In this document: one piece after another, positions 36,034-44,564 of the stretch
Position numbering within the stretch: the first letter of the stretch is position 1
Layout: every line of letters starts with the position of its first letter
Origin: Rhodoferax sp.
GTDB taxonomy: Bacteria; Pseudomonadota; Gammaproteobacteria; Burkholderiales; Burkholderiaceae_C
NCBI RefSeq assembly: GCF_012927445.1
Contig: NZ_JABBPD010000007.1
Coordinates: 434,001-498,000 of the forward strand
Length of the DNA: 64,000 nucleotides
Reading direction: 5' to 3'
The notes under the pieces: model-generated
Database searches by the model: none
What the model was told of the DNA's origin: nothing
The model's input: only the letters and a program-made list of their open reading frames with translations
Program-made: the position numbers and the translations under genes

Positions 36034-36835
36034 GGGTGCCTTCCGTGAACGCAAAGGAGGCGTAGCCAACGACACGGCCCTTGTCGCCCGCCGTGTCGCC
36101 GGAGTTGCACAGGCCCAGCAGACGCGGCTGCAAGCCATGCTGGCTGGCGGCCAGCAGCAGGCCGTTGACCGGTGTGCCACCGCAGGCCTGCTCATGCGTG
36201 AGGGCGCCGCTGAGGTTCAGGATGTTGTGCGTGGTCTCCAGGTCCACCGCCTGGGCGGTGCGGTAGGGCAGAAAATGCGACAGATCAGAACTGATCACGA
36301 TCAGCGTCTCCGGTCCGCCCCAGAGCGCTTCCAGCACCTGGGCCACCTCCACCGGCGTTGCATCGCCCACCGCCAGCGGTACCAGTTTGAAGTTGTCCAG
36401 CACCGATTGCAAAAATGGCAGTTGCACTTCCAGTGAATGCTCCTGCTCATGGGCCGCCCGGCTCACCACGACTTGGCGCAGCGGCGTGATGGCCGCAAGG
36501 GCGTCTTGATCGATCTCGATATTGCCCAACGGGGTGGCAAATGAATCGACGCCCGGCAGAGCCAAACCCCGCACGGGCACCCGGTGCACGGGACCCAGCA
36601 AGACCACGCGCCGGATGGTGGTGCGGCCTGCCGCCAATTGCGCATAGGCCAGCGCAGCCGTCGCGCCAGAGTAGATGTAGCCGGCATGGGGCACGATGAG
36701 GGCCTTGGGCACCCTGCTGGCCGTGTCGGTGGTCAGCCTCGCCTTGGCCAGCAAGGCGGTCACGTCGTTTGACAAAGTGGACCCCTGCCCAGGGTAAAAG
36801 GCGCCAGCGACAGCGGGTGGTCGGACTTGGTACAT
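36020..36835 (-). CDS. amrB: AmmeMemoRadiSam system protein B (Memo-like)
   Basis: A 271-residue Memo protein from ATG 36835 (GGAAGGGA upstream). Likely metal-site residues: His in LIVPHAGYIYSG, His in LLGPVHRVPVRG and His in EQEHSLEVQLPF; ISSDLSHFLPY and CGGTPVNGLL follow. Memo is related to extradiol dioxygenases, and the human homologue binds copper or iron. First gene of this minus-strand run; an FNR-type box lies 48-61 bp upstream. Confidence 0.93.
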   Translation of the reverse strand: MYQVRPPAVAGAFYPGQGSTLSNDVTALLAKARLTTDTASRVPKALIVPHAGYIYSGATAALAYAQLAAGRTTIRRVVLLGPVHRVPVRGLALPGVDSFATPLGNIEIDQDALAAITPLRQVVVSRAAHEQEHSLEVQLPFLQSVLDNFKLVPLAVGDATPVEVAQVLEALWGGPETLIVISSDLSHFLPYRTAQAVDLETTHNILNLSGALTHEQACGGTPVNGLLLAASQHGLQPRLLGLCNSGDTAGDKGRVVGYASFAFTEGTHDIH

Positions 36836-36882
36836 GGGAATCCCTTCCAAAAGAAGCTTATTCCGCCAAAGATCGGGGTGAC

Positions 36883-36896
36883 TTGCTACTTATCAA
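36883..36896. promoter_or_regulatory. FNR-type box (TTGCT-N4-ATCAA)
   Basis: TTGCT-ACTT-ATCAA differs from the FNR consensus at one position. It lies 48 bp upstream of the Memo gene start, at the head of the AmmeMemoRadiSam run, and matches a similar box at the head of the BON-CBS-acs-E1-E2-ACP run. Confidence 0.6.
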
Positions 36897-37049
36897 GTCA
36901 AATGCGGCTTTCCGTGTGGTCACACAAGTCAAAGGCTGGCCTGAATATATCGCTCATGCGACAGGGCTGCAACCTTCGTGCAAAAGCAGGCTTGGCGCCA
37001 GTCTGGTTTCTGAATTTGCCTAAGGCCTCGCTTCGGGCTCCAGGCGCCG

Positions 37050-38993
37050 CTAGGCCGGTGGCGGTGATTTACCGTCGCGTAAATGGCGATAAACCGTGGT
37101 TCGCGAAATAGCCAGGTTGCGCGAGGTGAGGCTGATGTTATGGCCCGTCCGTTCAAACTCCCTCAGCACCAACTCGGTCGCACTCAGGCGCAGAGACGGT
37201 GCACCGGAGAGGCCGGCACCATTGCCAACCGGCAGGTGGGGGCGCAGGTCGGTCGCCTCCAGCGCGGCTTCGGTGGCGCCCCGGGCCAGCAGGGCGCGGG
37301 TCAGGACCGCGCGCAGTTCACGGAAGTTGCCCGGCCAGTGATGGCTGGCCAGCAGATTGATCGCGGCCGGGGTGATGCTGGCGCCGGGGGCCAGGCCGGT
37401 CAGCACATGCCATACCGCATCGCTAAAATCGTGTCGCTCGCGCAGGGGTGGCAAGACCACGCACACGGTGTTGAGCCGGTACATCAGATCGGCGCGAAAG
37501 CGGCCGGCCGCCACGGCGGCCTCCAGGTCGGCATGGCAGGCGGCCACAATCTGCACGTCGACCTTGCGGCTTTGGGTGCCACCCACGGGGCGCACCAACT
37601 GGTCGTCCAAAAAGCGCAGCAAGGCAGGCTGCAAGGCCAGCGGCAGTTCGCGCAGTTCGTCCAGCAGCAAGGTGCCCCCATCTGCGCTGGCCAGCAAGCC
37701 TGGGTTGTCTTCCCGGCGTGCACCGGTGAATGCGCCGCCCTTGTGCCCAAACAATTCCGACTCGAACAGTTCCGCAGGCAGCGCACCGCAGTTGACGGCC
37801 ACAAAGGCGCCTTTGCGCCCGCTCGCCTCATGCGCGTGGCGTGCCAGTTGTTCTTTACCTGTGCCGGTTTCCCCATGGATCAGCACCGGCACATTCATGC
37901 GCACGGCCGCGGCCACCGTGCGCAAGGCGGTTTCCACGCCCGGGTCAGCGGCCAGGTAATGCCGCCCAGCGATGCTGATGTTGTGGGTCCTGGCGGGCGC
38001 CTTGTGCGCGCTAACGGGACGGCTTTCATGTGCGATGCAGGACGACGCACTTGTCGTCGACGCGGCCCCATGCGCGCGGGTCACGAGCGTGCTGCCCATG
38101 GCATCGTTCAGGTTCACGGTGCCATCCTTGTGAAGACGCTGCAGGGTGGCCTCAAACGGGGCGTCGAACAGTGTCTCGAACAAGGTGCCCGGTGCCAGGG
38201 ACAGGCCGGTTAGCAGCGCGTGCGCGCGCGCATTCACGGCCCGCAGCGCGCCCGATTGGTCAAACGCAATGACCCCTGCGCTGAGCGTGCCGAGGAATTC
38301 GGCACGGGGGTGAATGGCCAGCACCACAGCGTCGCGCATTTGGTGGGTCAGGAGCAGGTTTTCAATTTGCGTGGTAGCCATTCTCACCAGGGCCTCGGTG
38401 TGACGCTGGCGCGACTCGAAGTACGACGATGCGTCCAGCACGCCGACCACCTGACCCCAGGCATCGCGGATGGGGGAGGCCGTGCAGGAAATGTCGCCGA
38501 AATGGAAAAAGTAGTGATCCGGTCCATTCACTGAAATGGCCCGGCCCGTGGCCAGTGCGGTGCCCACGCCATTGGTCCCGCAAAGGTTTTCTGTCCATTG
38601 GCTGCCCGCTACGATGCCCGCGCCCGAGGTGCTGGTGGCGAAGCGGTGGTCTTCGAATAAATCCAGCAGGACACCGTCCTGATCGCCAAAAGCGAGCAGG
38701 AAATTGGAGCCGGCGATTTGCTGCGAAAGCGTCTCAATCTCGGCCAGCGCCAAATGCCGCAACAGGCCGGCCGCGTCACGTCGGCGGCTCAAATCGGCCC
38801 CGCTGACCATGAGGGTCTCGGGCACGAAATCTACCTGGAGACCCGCTTCGCCGCAGCGCCCCCAGCTGTCCAATATCTCAGGCGCTGGCAACCCCCCTGG
38901 GGGTCGGGTCAATCCGCGGGAACGCACGGAACGGGCGTGAGCCTGCAGCCGCTCTTGGGGTGCTGGAATCAAGATGAGTCTCCGTTCGGGCAC
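37050..38993 (-). CDS. AcoR-like sigma-54-dependent transcriptional activator
   Basis: A 647-residue enhancer-binding protein from GTG 38993. A GAF-type sensor lies at about 70-210 (GTNGVGTALATGRAISVNG), the AAA+ domain at about 340-570 (Walker A HGETGTGKEQLARHAH, sigma-54 loop GAFTGARRED, Walker B GGTLLLDEL), and a Fis-type helix-turn-helix at the C-terminus (ISLTSRNLAISRTTVYRHL). The arrangement is that of AcoR, activator of acetoin and alcohol catabolism. Divergent to a PQQ dehydrogenase gene whose promoter is a consensus sigma-54 element, so that operon is the likely target. Confidence 0.92.
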   Translation of the reverse strand: MPERRLILIPAPQERLQAHARSVRSRGLTRPPGGLPAPEILDSWGRCGEAGLQVDFVPETLMVSGADLSRRRDAAGLLRHLALAEIETLSQQIAGSNFLLAFGDQDGVLLDLFEDHRFATSTSGAGIVAGSQWTENLCGTNGVGTALATGRAISVNGPDHYFFHFGDISCTASPIRDAWGQVVGVLDASSYFESRQRHTEALVRMATTQIENLLLTHQMRDAVVLAIHPRAEFLGTLSAGVIAFDQSGALRAVNARAHALLTGLSLAPGTLFETLFDAPFEATLQRLHKDGTVNLNDAMGSTLVTRAHGAASTTSASSCIAHESRPVSAHKAPARTHNISIAGRHYLAADPGVETALRTVAAAVRMNVPVLIHGETGTGKEQLARHAHEASGRKGAFVAVNCGALPAELFESELFGHKGGAFTGARREDNPGLLASADGGTLLLDELRELPLALQPALLRFLDDQLVRPVGGTQSRKVDVQIVAACHADLEAAVAAGRFRADLMYRLNTVCVVLPPLRERHDFSDAVWHVLTGLAPGASITPAAINLLASHHWPGNFRELRAVLTRALLARGATEAALEATDLRPHLPVGNGAGLSGAPSLRLSATELVLREFERTGHNISLTSRNLAISRTTVYRHLRDGKSPPPA

Positions 38994-39161
38994 ATCAAAA
39001 CTGTGTGCCCTGTTTTATAGATGGGCCATGCTAGCAGGCGGTTGGCGCAGAGACAACTGTGCAGAAAGTGAACAGTGATATGACCAGGGCGTTCGAATCT
39101 GGACAGGCCAGCCCAAGGTCGATGCAAGCTGCTGTCCAGCAGAGCCCACTGCCGTATTCAC

Positions 39162-39177
39162 TGGCACGCCAATTGCT
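39162..39177 (+). promoter_or_regulatory. Sigma-54 (-24/-12) promoter
   Basis: TGGCACG-CCAA-TTGCT matches the sigma-54 consensus at every position, with GG and GC exactly 10 bp apart. It lies 70 bp upstream of the PQQ dehydrogenase ATG (39247) and about 170 bp from the divergent sigma-54 activator gene. Confidence 0.9.
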
Positions 39178-39246
39178 ATCGCTGTGTCGGTCCTCCGCAC
39201 TTCTGTGAGGGCCACAGCCCATCCACAAAATAAGGAGACCTCACCT

Positions 39247-40524
39247 ATGCCCACCACCCTGCCCACGAACGCGTTGCGGCTAACGGCGGCTGCCGCCCTT
39301 GTCTTCGCCGCCAGCCTGCCGGCGCAAGCACAAAATATCGAAAAACTCAAACAGATGCGGGTGGCGACCACCGACCTGAACATCCCGCTGGTGCCGCAAA
39401 CCGGCAAAAATGCGGACCAGTTGCGTGAGAATCTAAAGCGCGTGAAGTTGCCGCCGGGTTTCAAGATTGATCTGTACGCGGTGGTCCCGGATGCGCGCCA
39501 CATGGCAATTGCACCTTCGACCAACATGCTGTTCGTCGGCACCCGCAAAACAACGGTGTGGGCGGTGACCAACCGCAATTCGGGCGACATGGCGACTGAA
39601 GTCAAGTCCTTCGCGCCCTCCCTGAAATTCAGCAACCCCAACGGCGTGTGCTGGACCAAGGATGGCTTTCTGATCGTGGCCGAGCACAACCGCATACTCA
39701 ATTTCCCCGCCGCTGAATTCTTCTATGAAGGCCCGGACGTGGCGGTGATGGAAGTCGTGGGTCAGGGCAAGCTGGTCCCCGAGGAAGAAGAGAGTTACAA
39801 CCATGGCGCACGCACCTGCCGCGTGGGTCCTGATGGTCTGCTCTACGTCACGCTGGGTCAGCCGCACAACGTGCAGCCACGCAACAAGGTCGATCTGTAC
39901 AACAAGGTCGGCCTCGGTGGCATCGTGCGCATGAACGCCTTTGATGGCAGCAAGCGCGAGGTGTTTGCCACCGGTATCCGCAATTCCGTGGGCCAGGACT
40001 TCAACCCCAAGGACGGCAGCCTCTGGTTCACGGACAACCAGACCGATGGCATGGGCGACGACATCCCGGCCGGCGAGATCAACCGGGCCAACAAACCTGG
40101 CATGTTCTTCGGTTACCCGTATATCCAGGGCAAGACGCGCATCACCGAATTCGGTTACGACAAGGACCCGATCCCGGCCAACACCACCAGCGCCGAGGTG
40201 TTCATGGAAGCGCATGCCGCCGACCTTGGCATGACTTTCTACACGGGCAAGAAGTTCCCGGCCAAGTACCAGGGTGCGATTTTCTCGGCCCAGCATGGCT
40301 CCTGGAATAGAACCAAGCCGATTGGCGCACGCGTGATGGTGACCTACCTGAAACCCGACGGCCACGCTGACAAGACCGAGGTCTTCGCCGACGGCTGGCT
40401 GGACAGCGAAACCGGCACCTACCGTGGGCGTCCGGTGGACGTGGCGGTGATGAAAGACGGCTCCATGCTGGTCTCTGACGACTACGCCGGCGCACTCTAC
40501 CGCATCAGCTACGTGGGCCTGTGA
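39247..40524 (+). CDS. Exported PQQ-dependent sugar/alcohol dehydrogenase (sorbosone dehydrogenase family)
   Basis: A 425-residue protein with a signal peptide (cleavage after LPAQAQ); AAGGAGACC precedes the ATG. The soluble beta-propeller quinoprotein family is shown by LPPGFKIDLYAVVPDARHMA, GVCWTKDGFLIVAEHNRI, DGLLYVTLGQPHN, FATGIRNSVGQDFNP, ENDs of blades such as SLWFTDNQTDGMGDDIP, and the final GRPVDVAVMKDGSMLVSDD. It oxidises an aldose, polyol or alcohol in the periplasm with PQQ. The cytochrome c gene overlaps its stop, giving an electron acceptor. The real substrate is unknown. Confidence 0.9.
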   Translation: MPTTLPTNALRLTAAAALVFAASLPAQAQNIEKLKQMRVATTDLNIPLVPQTGKNADQLRENLKRVKLPPGFKIDLYAVVPDARHMAIAPSTNMLFVGTRKTTVWAVTNRNSGDMATEVKSFAPSLKFSNPNGVCWTKDGFLIVAEHNRILNFPAAEFFYEGPDVAVMEVVGQGKLVPEEEESYNHGARTCRVGPDGLLYVTLGQPHNVQPRNKVDLYNKVGLGGIVRMNAFDGSKREVFATGIRNSVGQDFNPKDGSLWFTDNQTDGMGDDIPAGEINRANKPGMFFGYPYIQGKTRITEFGYDKDPIPANTTSAEVFMEAHAADLGMTFYTGKKFPAKYQGAIFSAQHGSWNRTKPIGARVMVTYLKPDGHADKTEVFADGWLDSETGTYRGRPVDVAVMKDGSMLVSDDYAGALYRISYVGL

Positions 40525-40847
40525 AGCCGATGCAGGTCTGCGTCAGATGGGTTGGCAGCGTGCTGCTGGTGGCCGGATCTGCATTGGCACAGGACGGCGC
40601 CAATGGGCCCCGTCCTGTGCCGCAGTGCATCATGTGCCATGGCCTGTTGGGCCACAGCAATACGCCGGATGCCCCCCACTTGGCCGGCCAGCCCCGCATG
40701 TACCTGATAACACAATTGAAAGCCTTTCGCAGCGGTAGCCGTCAACATGCGGTGATGAACGTCATCGCCAAGCCTTTGACGGATGATGACATTGCCGCTG
40801 CTGCCGGGTGGTACAACGCGGTAGCGCTGGACGTGTGCAAGCCTTGA
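40521..40847 (+). CDS. Small class I cytochrome c
   Basis: A 108-residue periplasmic protein from GTG 40521 (overlapping GTGA with the dehydrogenase stop) or ATG 40530. Signal peptide VGSVLLVAGSALAQ. A single haem site CIMCHG (CxxCH) lies near residue 36; the axial Met is probably in VMNVIAKPL. About 80 mature residues with the pattern of c5/c553-type cytochromes. It probably accepts electrons from the PQQ dehydrogenase. Confidence 0.88.
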   Translation: MKPMQVCVRWVGSVLLVAGSALAQDGANGPRPVPQCIMCHGLLGHSNTPDAPHLAGQPRMYLITQLKAFRSGSRQHAVMNVIAKPLTDDDIAAAAGWYNAVALDVCKP

Positions 40848-40864
40848 TTGGTCTAAGCCGTCTG

Positions 40865-40898
40865 GGCCCGACGCTTTGACGCGTCGGGCCTCTTTTTT
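40865..40898 (+). terminator. Rho-independent terminator after the PQQ dehydrogenase-cytochrome pair
   Basis: GGCCCGACGC pairs with GCGTCGGGCC as a 10-bp stem around TTTGAC, followed by TCTTTTTTG. It separates the pair from the TonB receptor gene, which therefore needs its own promoter or readthrough. Confidence 0.9.
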
Positions 40899-40951
40899 GT
40901 GCGTTTATTCCTGCGCCTTGAAACCTAAGAATTCATCAAGAAAAAATAGAT

Positions 40952-43054
40952 ATGAAGTACGCAAGACAAAAAAAGGGAGGCGCGTTGTTCGTCAAGACTG
41001 CCTTGGCCCTGACGGTGACCTTCCTGTACGGTTCCTTGGCGAAGGCGCAAACACTGGAGGAGATGGTGGTGTCGGCCTCACGCGCCGAGCAACGCAGCTT
41101 TGATGCGCCCGCCGCCATCCAGTCGGTAGACCGTGCGACGATAGAAAATGCCGGTCCGCAAGTCAACCTGTCGGAGTCACTGAACCGGGTGCCCGGCCTG
41201 ACGATCCTGAACCGGCAGAACTATGCGCAGGATCTGCAGGTGTCCATTCGTGGCTTTGGCGCGCGCTCAGCCTTTGGCATCCGCGGTATCCGCCTGCTGG
41301 TCGACGGCATTCCGGCCACCACGCCGGACGGCCAGGGCCAGGGATCGTCGATCAGCCTGACCTCCACCGACCGCATCGAAGTGTTGCGTGGGCCGCTGGC
41401 GCAGCTGTATGGCAATTCGGCGGGCGGCGTGATCCAGGCCTTTACCCGCGAGGCGCCCGAACAGCCCGAATTCGGGGCGCAGTATTACCTTGGTTCCTAC
41501 GGCATGCACCGCTCGGACTGGCAATACGCCGGCCGCGTCGGCGACTATGGCCTGGTGGCCGACTACAGCACGTTTGACACCAATGGCTACCGCGACAACA
41601 GCAAGACCGAGCGCAAGCAGTTCAATGGCAAACTGAGTTTCAACGCCAGTGAGAAGACGCAGGTGAATGTGGTGTTCAACCAGTTCGACATGCCGCTGGC
41701 GCAAGATCCGCTCGGACTGACCGCCGCCCAACTGGCCGCCAACCCGGCACAGGCCGGCAGCAATGCGGTCAGCCGGGGCATTCGCAAAGTCGTGCTCCAG
41801 AATCAGCTGGGAAGCTCGCTGATCCACACCATCGATGCCGACCGTTCCGTCACGGCGCGCCTGTATTACGGCACGCGGGACAATTTGCAATTCCAGACCG
41901 CTGGCGTCACCGGTGGCTGGGTTGGGTTGAACCGGGATTACTACGGCACCGGCCTGCAGTACAACGCCCAAACGACGATGGCCGGCCGGCCGGTGGCTTG
42001 GGTCATGGGGTACGAGTTTGATCGTTCTCAGGAGTTGCGTCAGGGCGGTGCGGCCGCACTGGGCGTCAAAACAAGCAATACGCGCAACGAAGACAACCAG
42101 GCCGAAAACAGTGATCTGTTTGTCCAGGCGAGCTCGCTGGTTTCGGACAAAGTGTCGCTGGTCGCGGGTTTGCGCTACAGCACGGTCCGCTTGACGAGTG
42201 CGGACAACTACCTGAGCGATGGCAATGGTTCCGGTTCGGTCAGCTACCAGGCGAGCAGCCCGGTGCTGGGGCTGACCTACCACGTCACTGACAGCCTCAA
42301 TCTGTATGCCAACTATGGCAAGGGCTTCGAAAGTCCCACACTGGCCGAGGTGGCCTACAGCGGTGCCGGTGTGCCGGCCTTCAATACGTCGGTCAATGCC
42401 GCCAGCAGTCAGCACTACGAAGTGGGGGCCAAGTGGGCACCGACGCCACAGTCCCGCCTGGATTTCACGGTCTACCAGATCGACTCCGCGGACGAGATCG
42501 TGGTTGCCAGCAACAACGGCGGCAGCTCCACCTACAAGAACGCGCCCGGGACCACGCGCACCGGCTGGGAACTCTCCGGCAGCACGCTGCTCACGCCGCA
42601 CCTGCGTGCCACCTTGGCCGCCTCCCAGATCGATGCGACGTTTTCAAGAACGTTCACCAGCGGGGCTTCGACCGTGCTGGCCGGTAACCAGCTTCCCGGC
42701 ATTCCCCAGCGCTTTCTCTATTCCGAACTACTTTGGGCCAGTCAAACCATGAGCAGCAGCAAAAAGGGTGCTGGCCTGGGCGCTCAGGCTGGCATTGAGC
42801 TGACACAGGCCGGCCGGCTGTATGCCAACGACACGAACACCGCATCGGCCGATGGTTACACCACCCTGAGTTTGAAAGCCAGTCACGGCTGGGCCATGGG
42901 TGCGGGCAGCCTGACGGCCTATGGCCGTATCGACAACCTGACCGACGAGCGCTATGTGGGCTCGGTCATTGTCAATCAGGCCCTGTCCCAGTTTTATGAG
43001 CCGGCCCCCGGCCGAAACTGGACGCTGGGACTGCGCCTGGTCTTGCCGCTTTGA
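40952..43054 (+). CDS. pqqU: TonB-dependent receptor, PqqU (YncD)-like PQQ importer
   Basis: A 700-residue outer-membrane receptor. The plug domain NLSESLNRVPGLTILNRQNY and GFGARSAFGIRGIRLLVDGI, the middle segment DEIVVASNNGGSSTYKNAPG and the C-terminal DERYVGSVIVNQALSQFYEP resemble E. coli YncD, now PqqU, which imports PQQ. It lies directly behind a PQQ dehydrogenase operon, which supports this assignment. An alternative TTG start at 40985 has a much stronger ribosome site (AGGGAGG) and gives a compact signal peptide, FVKTALALTVTFLYGSLAKA. Confidence 0.88.
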   Translation: MKYARQKKGGALFVKTALALTVTFLYGSLAKAQTLEEMVVSASRAEQRSFDAPAAIQSVDRATIENAGPQVNLSESLNRVPGLTILNRQNYAQDLQVSIRGFGARSAFGIRGIRLLVDGIPATTPDGQGQGSSISLTSTDRIEVLRGPLAQLYGNSAGGVIQAFTREAPEQPEFGAQYYLGSYGMHRSDWQYAGRVGDYGLVADYSTFDTNGYRDNSKTERKQFNGKLSFNASEKTQVNVVFNQFDMPLAQDPLGLTAAQLAANPAQAGSNAVSRGIRKVVLQNQLGSSLIHTIDADRSVTARLYYGTRDNLQFQTAGVTGGWVGLNRDYYGTGLQYNAQTTMAGRPVAWVMGYEFDRSQELRQGGAAALGVKTSNTRNEDNQAENSDLFVQASSLVSDKVSLVAGLRYSTVRLTSADNYLSDGNGSGSVSYQASSPVLGLTYHVTDSLNLYANYGKGFESPTLAEVAYSGAGVPAFNTSVNAASSQHYEVGAKWAPTPQSRLDFTVYQIDSADEIVVASNNGGSSTYKNAPGTTRTGWELSGSTLLTPHLRATLAASQIDATFSRTFTSGASTVLAGNQLPGIPQRFLYSELLWASQTMSSSKKGAGLGAQAGIELTQAGRLYANDTNTASADGYTTLSLKASHGWAMGAGSLTAYGRIDNLTDERYVGSVIVNQALSQFYEPAPGRNWTLGLRLVLPL

Positions 43055-43116
43055 ATCGCTTTGAATTCGTTTTATCAGGACAATCCGCTGGGTTGGACGC
43101 GGCATGGGCGACGGGC

Positions 43117-44475
43117 TCAACCCGCTAGCGGGACCGATGTCAGGTCGGTTTGGCGCGCCGCGGCGAAGCCGTGAAAACCAAACGCCAAGTCCGGCTGCTG
43201 GCCGCTGATGAGCTCGGCCAGGGCTTTGCCGGAACCGGCGCCATGCGTCCAGCCCAGCGTGCCGTGGCCGGCATTGATCCACAGTTTGCCCACCCGGGTT
43301 TTGCCAATGTAGGGAATGTTGGTCGGCGTGGCGGGGCGCAGGCCGGCCCAGTAATTTGGCGTGCCACCCTGGGCTTCGTTGCGCGTGTCGCAGACGCCGG
43401 GCAGCACGGCCTCGATGCGGTCGGACAGCATCTGGCAGCGGGCGCGTGCCACCGGCGAATCAAGCGTCAGGTCATAACCGCCGATTTCAATCGTGCCGGC
43501 CACGCGCAGCTGGTCGCCCAGGCGGCTGATGGCGATTTTCTTTTCGTCGTCGATGGTGGAGACCAGCGGCGCCGCCTCGGGCCGCAAGATGGGAAAGGTG
43601 GCGCTGTAGCCCTTGCCGGGGTAGATCGGCAGGTCCACGCCGACGGTGCGCAACAGCGGCGCCGTGTAAGAGCCGCAGGCCGCCACAAACTGGTCGGCTT
43701 TCAGTAGGCGCTGTTTCTTTGAATCATTTTGGCCACCAGCCCCCGTGTTGTTTGCGCAGACAGCTATTGAATCTATAGCGTCACCCACTTTGTTCAGGCG
43801 CACCACATCGTGGCTGTACAAAAACTCGGCACCGCGTGCGATGCAACGCGCCGCCAGCGCCTGGGTGAAGACGCGGGCGTCACCGGACTCATCGCTGGCG
43901 GTGAAGGTGCCGCCCACGATGCGGTGCGCAAAGGGCTGGAACGCAGGCTCGATGCGCAGCAACTCGTCGCGGCTGACCACCCGGCGCGAGACGCCGTACT
44001 TGCGCATCAACGCGGCGGCATCGCTGGCGGTGTCGAATGATTTCTGGTCGGTGTAATAGTGGGCAATGCCACGCTCCAGCCGCGAATAGGCGATGTCGGT
44101 GGCGCGCACCACGTCTTTCAGCGCGGCGTGGCTGTAGGCGCCCAGCGCCACCAGCTGCTGCACATTACGTTCAAACGCGGCATCGTTGCACTGGCTCAAA
44201 AACTGCAGGCTCCAGCGCCATTGTTGCCAGTCCAGTTTCGGGCGAAACAGCAGCGGGGCATCGTTGCGAAACATCCACTTCAGCGCCTTCAGCGGCGCAT
44301 CGCGGTTGGCCCAAGGCTCGCAGTAACTGACCGAGATTTGCGCCGCGTTGGCAAAACTGGTTTCCAGCGCCGCATCCGGCTGCCGCTCCACCACCGTGAC
44401 CTCATGGCCCCGCTCCAGAAGATGCCAGGCGGTGCTCACGCCAATGATGCCCGCGCCAAGAATGATGATTTTCAT
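43117..44475 (-). CDS. dadA: D-amino acid dehydrogenase
   Basis: A 452-residue FAD enzyme. The ADP-binding start is MKIIILGAGIIGVSTAWHLL; LPIYPGKGYSATFP and the C-terminal LWINAGHGTLGWTHGAGSG are DadA signatures. It oxidises D-amino acids (notably D-alanine) at the inner membrane, passing electrons to quinone. It is about 20 residues longer than E. coli DadA. The extra stretch, about residues 230-250 (AIDSIAVCANNTGAGG), is encoded by a copy of the dispersed repeat at 43733-43780 in frame. Divergent from the ArgP-like regulator. Confidence 0.93.
   Translation of the reverse strand: MKIIILGAGIIGVSTAWHLLERGHEVTVVERQPDAALETSFANAAQISVSYCEPWANRDAPLKALKWMFRNDAPLLFRPKLDWQQWRWSLQFLSQCNDAAFERNVQQLVALGAYSHAALKDVVRATDIAYSRLERGIAHYYTDQKSFDTASDAAALMRKYGVSRRVVSRDELLRIEPAFQPFAHRIVGGTFTASDESGDARVFTQALAARCIARGAEFLYSHDVVRLNKVGDAIDSIAVCANNTGAGGQNDSKKQRLLKADQFVAACGSYTAPLLRTVGVDLPIYPGKGYSATFPILRPEAAPLVSTIDDEKKIAISRLGDQLRVAGTIEIGGYDLTLDSPVARARCQMLSDRIEAVLPGVCDTRNEAQGGTPNYWAGLRPATPTNIPYIGKTRVGKLWINAGHGTLGWTHGAGSGKALAELISGQQPDLAFGFHGFAAARQTDLTSVPLAG
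43733..43780 (+). repeat. Dispersed short repeat, copy 3 (inside dadA)
   Basis: CCACCAGCCCCCGTG ... TTTGCGCAGACAGCTATT ... TATAGC matches the family and lies wholly within dadA, antisense to it. It keeps the reading frame open and adds about 16 residues to the protein. Confidence 0.8.
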
Positions 44476-44564
44476 GAGGCGCAGTGTGGCGGAAGTCCAG
44501 CCATAACAAAAGCAGGATTAAACTTTATTGGAAAACATTAGTTTTACTTATCGAGGTGACTGGC

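Noticed and set aside
37050..38993. AcoR-like activator as regulator of the 2-oxoacid dehydrogenase operon (acetoin hypothesis)
   Set aside because: That operon is more than 5 kb away behind other genes and lacks a -24/-12 element, whereas a consensus sigma-54 promoter lies directly divergent to the activator gene.
41267..42601. 444-codon frame antisense to the TonB receptor
   Set aside because: Shadow of the strongly supported PqqU-like receptor.
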